A DNA stretch of 64,000 bases from the NCBI GenBank assembly GCA_016946835.1, contig JACVTC010000009.1, positions 2,162,501-2,226,500 on the forward strand. The letters are read 5' to 3'. The notes below the pieces were generated by a model. That model saw nothing but the letters and a program-made list of their open reading frames with translations. It was not told the origin of the DNA and did not search any database. Positions 58,471 to 64,000 of this stretch are shown in pieces. Source of the stretch: Neocallimastix lanati (nom. inval.) (taxonomy: Eukaryota > Neocallimastigomycota > Neocallimastigomycetes > Neocallimastigales > Neocallimastigaceae). The position numbers were made by a program, and so were the translations under genes. Position 1 is the first letter of the stretch; each line of letters begins with the position of its first letter.

Positions 58471-59382
58471 AAAAAAGAATAATTTTTAGAAAAATATTTT
58501 ACATAATAATCTTGTCAATAAAAATGATGGTCCTCAAATGAAAAACTAAAATGAAACAAGTTTTTAAGAGATAAAAAATATTCAACACCCAATGATATAA
58601 ATGATATACGTTCTATACAAAATTTTAAGGATGCAATATCTACTTCACTCCTTGTTATCCATAATACTTATTTATAATTATATTAACCAAATATACAACA
58701 ATATATATCAATAATAATACTAATCATCATCATCATCATCATAATAATAAAATAATAATAATAATAATATAATTGATTACTATTTTATATTTATTTAAAA
58801 TATGTTTTTTACTTTTTTTTTTATATATATATATACATATAAATTTTATTTTATTGTATTTATTTATTTATTTATTTTTATTTTTGATTAGTAACAACTT
58901 AAATTAGCTAAGATGAATTTTAGAGTTTGAAAGAAAAAAAAAAAATTGAGAATTTTTTTTTTTTTTAAAAGATCTATTATTAATAAGTTATGAGTAAACA
59001 ATTCATTATTAAATTATATTAACTATATTATATATATATATTTTTGGAAAAAAAAATTTTTTTTGTACAAGTAGAAATAGTAAAATAGTTTTTAATTATT
59101 TTCTATTATATTTATTATTAAAATTAATTATGATTTATTTCTAAAAGTTCATAATTTATAATTTATAAATAAATACTTATTATGGTTATTAAATATTAAT
59201 GTCTATTTTTTTTATTAATGTTTATATCTTCAATATTCTATTTTTTTTTTTTTTTTTTTATAAATTAGTACCACCAAAAATTTTTTTACATTTATAATTT
59301 AATATAATTTCTAATTTTTTTTTTTTTTTTTTTTTTGGATAATATTATATAAAATTTTCACATTTATTATTTAATATAAAGT

Positions 59383-59422
<40 letters not shown>

Positions 59423-59491
59423 TTGTTCTATAAAATTTTACATTTTAATATATATATATATATTTAGTATATCAACAATGATTTTCAAAAT
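58471..59491. other. AT-rich low-complexity stretch
   Basis: Includes (TCA)n and (AAT)n at 58720-58770, (TA)n near 59390-59415, and T tracts at 59241-59260 and 59318-59336. I see no gene. It would include the 3' UTR of the minus-strand ORF that follows. Confidence 0.6.
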
Positions 59492-61087
59492 TTATTTAGT
59501 GTTTTTCTCTATAGGTAAATTTAAAGCATCATTAAATGAGATAATATCTGTGTAAATGTTATCTTTATTATTTTCTTCAATAGAATATAAAGTTGTATTT
59601 CCAGTATCGGAAGTAGTTATGGATGATTTTCTTGATTTAAGTTTTAATGATTTACGAAGTTGCTTATAAGAATTTTTTATTGCATTTTTTAATCCTTTGC
59701 TTGATTTTTCACAATGAGGAGGACGATTTTCAATGTAAAATTGATGATAGTCACTACTAATTGAATAATCAAAATCATAGGAATTAATTTTATTCGAAGT
59801 TGGGTTTTCCATAGTTGAACTATTATTGTCATTATTATTATTATCTGAATTATCTGAATTAATATAGTTTGAAAATTTCGATAAATTTGGTAATTCCTGT
59901 ATGACATATAAAGAATTCCAATTATTTTCTTGCTTTTCAGTATAGATAGTTTGTGATATATTAGCTGTAAAATCTGAAGTAAAAGAATCATCCTCTTTTC
60001 GTGTAGAATATGATTCATTAAAACTATTATTATTATTATTATTATTATTATTTTGATTTTTAACTGTTGATGATTTTGTTACATATGTGGTGGGTATCAC
60101 TGAAGGGGATGACGAGATATATATAGAATTTGATTTAGAATTTGAATTAGAATTTATTGATTCATTTGGATTTAAACTAAAATTTGAGTTTGAAATGGTA
60201 TTATTTAATGAGAGAGGCTCTTGATTATTTTCTGTTTCTTTTGAATTTAATTGATAATTTAATAACCCCATAATAATTTCTTCTGGTATATTTTCAATTT
60301 CATAATTTGAATTATATTTTAATTTATATTCAATAGCTTGTATATCATAATCTGTTAGATTATATTTTTTATCATTAACTATACCGTTAATATTACTGTT
60401 ATTACTAAAGTTATAATTTTTTAATTCATTATAGTTATTGTTATTATTTAAGTTATTAATATATGATGGCATCATATTTGAATATTGATTTGGATTACTA
60501 TTCACAAAATCATCAAAGATAATATTTTCATCATTATTATCACTGATAGCTTTATTCCTATAAGTATTCGTTGATTTGATTTTTGAAGAGTTTTCTTCAG
60601 TTGTATTTGATGTATTTTTAATGATATTTTTATTTATGAATTCTTTGGATAATTCATTAATATTTAAATTAATATAATCTATATTTTTCATTTCATATTT
60701 AATATAGTTTTTCCATTCCATAATATCTTTTTCTTTAATAGATTCTTGTGGAATAGCCATACTATTCTTTGAATTGTATTTGTTACTTTGTATGTTTTCG
60801 AAATTATTATATTTGGAGTCAATATTACTTGATAACCATTTTTCTTTTTTTATACTGCTATTACTTTTAATACTATTACTTTTTTGAGTATTATTATTTA
60901 GTATAAATTTTTTATTATATATTATTCTATCATTATTTCTTTCATAAGATTTAGAATCTAGATCAAAACTATTATCCATTTTTTTATATTTATGCCTTTC
61001 AAACTTATATTCCAGCTCAGAGGTCGAGAAACTATGTTTATGTTTCTGAATTGACCCACTTATAGAAGACTTTCCCCATTTCAACAT
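59492..61087 (-). CDS. Asn/Ser-rich low-complexity protein, function unknown
   Basis: A 531-residue frame with ATG at 61087 (MLKWGKSSISGSIQKHKHSF). Most of it is predicted disordered: Asn, Ser and Lys are abundant, with a run of nine Asn near residue 350. Two less degenerate parts stand out: residues about 120-160 (DIMEWKNYIKYEMKNIDYIN) and 245-285 (YDIQAIEYKLKYNSNYEIEN then IPEEIIMGLLNYQL), which could be short helices. The C-terminal part has a basic Ser/Lys segment (KQLRKSLKLKSRKSS, near 485) that could be a phosphorylated or nuclear targeting region. No signal peptide or membrane segment. The length and absence of stops in AT-rich DNA argue for a real host gene; no domain is recognised. 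Splice-site choice at the ends is uncertain. Confidence 0.6.
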   Translation of the reverse strand: MLKWGKSSISGSIQKHKHSFSTSELEYKFERHKYKKMDNSFDLDSKSYERNNDRIIYNKKFILNNNTQKSNSIKSNSSIKKEKWLSSNIDSKYNNFENIQSNKYNSKNSMAIPQESIKEKDIMEWKNYIKYEMKNIDYINLNINELSKEFINKNIIKNTSNTTEENSSKIKSTNTYRNKAISDNNDENIIFDDFVNSNPNQYSNMMPSYINNLNNNNNYNELKNYNFSNNSNINGIVNDKKYNLTDYDIQAIEYKLKYNSNYEIENIPEEIIMGLLNYQLNSKETENNQEPLSLNNTISNSNFSLNPNESINSNSNSKSNSIYISSSPSVIPTTYVTKSSTVKNQNNNNNNNNNSFNESYSTRKEDDSFTSDFTANISQTIYTEKQENNWNSLYVIQELPNLSKFSNYINSDNSDNNNNDNNSSTMENPTSNKINSYDFDYSISSDYHQFYIENRPPHCEKSSKGLKNAIKNSYKQLRKSLKLKSRKSSITTSDTGNTTLYSIEENNKDNIYTDIISFNDALNLPIEKNTK

Positions 61088-62600
61088 ACTACTTTGTTGT
61101 TATTTTTATTTTATTGTAAAATGTATAAAATTAAACAAATATTAATTAGTAAAATCAAAAATACAATAATAATTAATGTAATAATAAATATATATATAAT
61201 ATTTAATTATAATTAAAAATATGTAAAAATTTTTTTTTTATAAAAAATTAATTTATTTTAAATTAGAAATATTTTTATGATTTTTTAATTAATATTATAT
61301 ATAATTGTACTTTATATGCAAAGTATTCTATTATTGTTATGTAAAAAATATTAACAATTTATTAATTTTATTAATTATTGTATAAATTTATAATGAAATT
61401 AATCATTGCATTTATTGTTTTTATATTTTTATTATATATTTTGTACAATACTGAATTGAAACTATAATTAATTGTTGGAATTTATTTTCTAACAGCTGAG
61501 AGTTGAATTATTTTATTTTTAATTTTTGTGTATATTTTGAAAATATATATCATATATATTATATATAGATAATACATATCATATTTTTATTATTTTTCTT
61601 TAGTTTTTTTTTTTTTTTATAAAACTTTTTCATTTTTTATTTACACATTAATATTTTTTTCAAAATATACAAAGTAATCTACAAAGTAATCTAATTTCAA
61701 TATTTCAATAATCAAATATTAAAAATATTAAAGTATATATTATTAAAAAATTTACATAATAAAAAAGTAGTTTTACGATATACGATAAAAATTTTTTATT
61801 TCAAAGTATTATTGTTTCTTTTTTTTTTCTTTTTTTTTCTTGTTTAGTATATTTTTGATTATATATTTTATGTATTATATAATACTATAAGAAGGAATTT
61901 CGTCTTTATATATATTAATATTTTCATAAAATAAATATATATACGAATTATCTATGTATGTAAAAGCTTATACTTTCATATATTTAAATCAATAATAAAA
62001 TTTTATATCTAATAATGAATTTTTTGTTTTTCTTTAAAAAAAATGATATATTGAATTCTATTTAATGTTAAACAACGACAAACAAAGGGTTTATAAAAAT
62101 AATAAAGTTATGTTTTTTTATTCAAACAAAACAAAATAAAAATACTTTGAGATAAAGAAAAAAAAAAGTATAAAATTTAAAATTTTTATAAAAAAAAATA
62201 AAATGAAAAAAAAAAAATAATGAAAAAAATAATGAAAAGTTTAAATCATAATAAAAGTATATTAATATTAAATTTAAGTTTATTTAATAAACTACTATAT
62301 TACTAAATATATTACAATATATTGTAATATTAAACATTAGATTGAATAAATAATTTTTATTTAATAAAAAATCTTTTTTTTTTTTAAATAATTTTAAAAT
62401 TTTTCATTTATAATTAAACTTGAAAAAAAATATGAAATTTTCATATATATTTTATTATATATAGAAATTAAAAATAAAAAATAAAAAAATATATATATAA
62501 ATTTAAACCATAAAGATCATATCTTTTCAATATAATTAATGAATATGAATATTAAAACTAATAATTGAAAAAAATTATTTATATAATAATAATATATTGT

Positions 62601-62631
<31 letters not shown>

Positions 62632-62845
62632 TTTAATTTGTTAATATTTTTTATATATAATAAATTCTTAGAATTTGAATTATATAATAAATAAAATTTA
62701 CTTATCTTTTATTGATTAAGAATCAAATTAAAATTTTAAAATAAACAGTGTTAATCTAATTATTGAATATTAATATAAATTATTATAAAGAATATAGAAA
62801 ATATAGAAATAGAGAATATATGTAATATAAGAATTTTTTTTTTTT
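61088..62845. other. AT-rich intergenic stretch
   Basis: Homopolymer tracts (for example 62602-62624) and dispersed short repeats. I see no plausible ORF, tRNA or LTR. Confidence 0.6.
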
Positions 62846-62938
62846 TTTATAGACTGAAGACTTTGGTCTTCCCCATATAGTAATATGGGTGTATGATTAA
62901 CTGCCATACCGGTACGGCAGTTAATCATACACCCATAT
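62846..62938. other. Twin hairpins, one with a 23-bp perfect stem
   Basis: First hairpin GAAGAC-TTTG-GTCTTC (about 62854-62869). Second: left arm 62883-62905 (ATATGGGTGTATGATTAACT then GCC), 10-nt centre ATACCGGTAC, right arm 62916-62938, perfectly complementary over 23 bp. The centre itself contains the palindrome TACCGGTA. Such a length of perfect symmetry is not expected from AT-rich background, since the arms are not simple repeats. Confidence 0.85.
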
Positions 62939-63109
62939 AATATAAGAAAACATAGAAAATTTTATAGGAAATATATATAATTAAATATATATATTATAAA
63001 TATTATATTTTCTATTTTAAAATATATATATATATAATTAAAAAAATTTTTTTAATTAATATTAAAATTAATATTAAAATACATATTAAAAATAAACGGT
63101 TAAAACCAT

Positions 63110-63450
63110 CTATTCAAATAATAAAAATAAAAAATATCATAATAATAATAAAAATAATAATAAATAATTAATAATAATAATAATAATAATGGTTAATAAT
63201 AAAAATAATAATAAATAATTAATAATTATAATAATAATAATAATAGTTAATAATAATAATAATAATAGTTAATAATAATAATAATAAAAATAATAATAAA
63301 TAATTAATAATTATAATAATAATAATAATAGTTAATAATAATAATAATAATAGTTAATAATTATAATAATAGTTAATAATAATAATATATTATAATAATA
63401 AAGTAGAATAATAATGAAAATAATAATAGTAATAATAAAATTAACCATAA
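63110..63450. repeat. AATAATAAT/TTAATAATAA minisatellite
   Basis: Interspersed AAT triplets with recurrent TAGTTAATAATAATAATAAT and AATAAATAATTAATAATTAT units, in parts forming a repeat of about 80 bp. No coding potential. Confidence 0.85.
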
Positions 63451-64000
63451 TATATAATATATAATGATTGACAATTCAAATAATTCAATATAAAAAATTA
63501 ATGTATTTTCAATTTAAATTGGTTTAAATGAATATATTTTTAAATGAATTTTATGAGTTCTATATGGTTTAAATGTGCTAAGAATTTAACTAAATTTAAA
63601 TTGAAATTATATTAAATTCTATATTAATATATTGATGCAATAAAATAATATTTTATTAGTAATATATTATTAATTTATTTTTAAATATTTTTTATTCAAT
63701 TGTCAATTTTCAATTTTTTTTTTTTTTTTTTTTTTTTAATTCAATAATTTTTTTTTTTATTTGTAACCAGTTATATATATATATGTATATAAATATAATT
63801 ATTTATAATTATTCTTTATCAATAATACTAGTAGTTAATAATTTACTATTAACTAATATTATTGATTAAATGAATTTTATATAATAAAATAGAATATTAT
63901 TAATCATAGTTTATAAAAAAAATAACATTTAATATTCTAATTAACATCAATAAAAATCAAAAATAATTCATATCAAGATAGTAGTATTAAATATACATAA
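63451..64000. other. AT-rich window end
   Basis: No gene seen. Contains a T tract at 63714-63736 and AT dinucleotide runs. Confidence 0.55.

Noticed and set aside
62846-62938. Hairpins as a bacterial-type intrinsic terminator
   Set aside because: The locus is eukaryotic, the stem is far longer than usual, and the T tract lies upstream, not downstream.

Overview
This window looks like nuclear DNA of an anaerobic gut fungus (Neocallimastigomycota). The reasons are extreme AT richness, Asn-rich proteins with codon runs, long A/T tracts, a secreted Cys-rich protein with repeated C-x5-C-x4-KC-type modules, a secreted PI-PLC-like gene and chromodomain Ty3/gypsy elements. The assignment is inference; no rRNA or other marker gene is present.

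Layout. 1-9000 is a gene-poor flank: fossil pieces of a virus- or linear-plasmid-type mRNA capping enzyme (1036-2733), a small Cys-rich secreted protein (4281-4865, minus), a broken PI-PLC-like gene (5324-5998) and three LTRs in a row (6477-8454). From about 9000 to 57284 nearly everything is a nested pile of Ty3/gypsy LTR retrotransposons. I label them A (about 9025-15475), C (15477-20418), B (20420-28896, minus), D (29882-37918) inside the LTR of E (29286-44650, minus), itself inside solo LTR F (28900-45268), then solo LTR G, element H (46069-53015, minus), solo LTR J, LTR K, and the gag-only element I (54372-57272, minus) inside K. The pile ends 3 bp before a tRNA-Leu(UAG) gene (57288-57368). 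Right of it are a decayed, unusually complex stretch (57740-58470), one Asn/Ser-rich host ORF (59492-61087, minus), a long perfect hairpin (62883-62938) and ATA-type simple repeats.

How it fits together. Matching 4-5 bp target duplications let the insertion order be read: D is younger than E, E than F, I than K, and three solo LTRs entered the right LTR of B. Several insertions reused the same short target, giving LTR trains separated only by copies of one target duplication. Elements A, B, D and H share a gag-pol junction cassette (TTTAAAC, 6-8 nt spacer, short stem with an 8-nt loop and compensatory base changes). C has a different cassette (AAAAAAC plus a 7-bp stem). E has one fused gag-pol frame with a chromodomain. 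D and E look whole and young; A, B, C and H look broken.

Main points for a second look: the recoding cassettes, the target-sharing LTR trains, the retroelement pile abutting a tRNA gene, a GC-rich foreign-looking island inside one LTR of H, the capping-enzyme fossil, and the gag-only element I.
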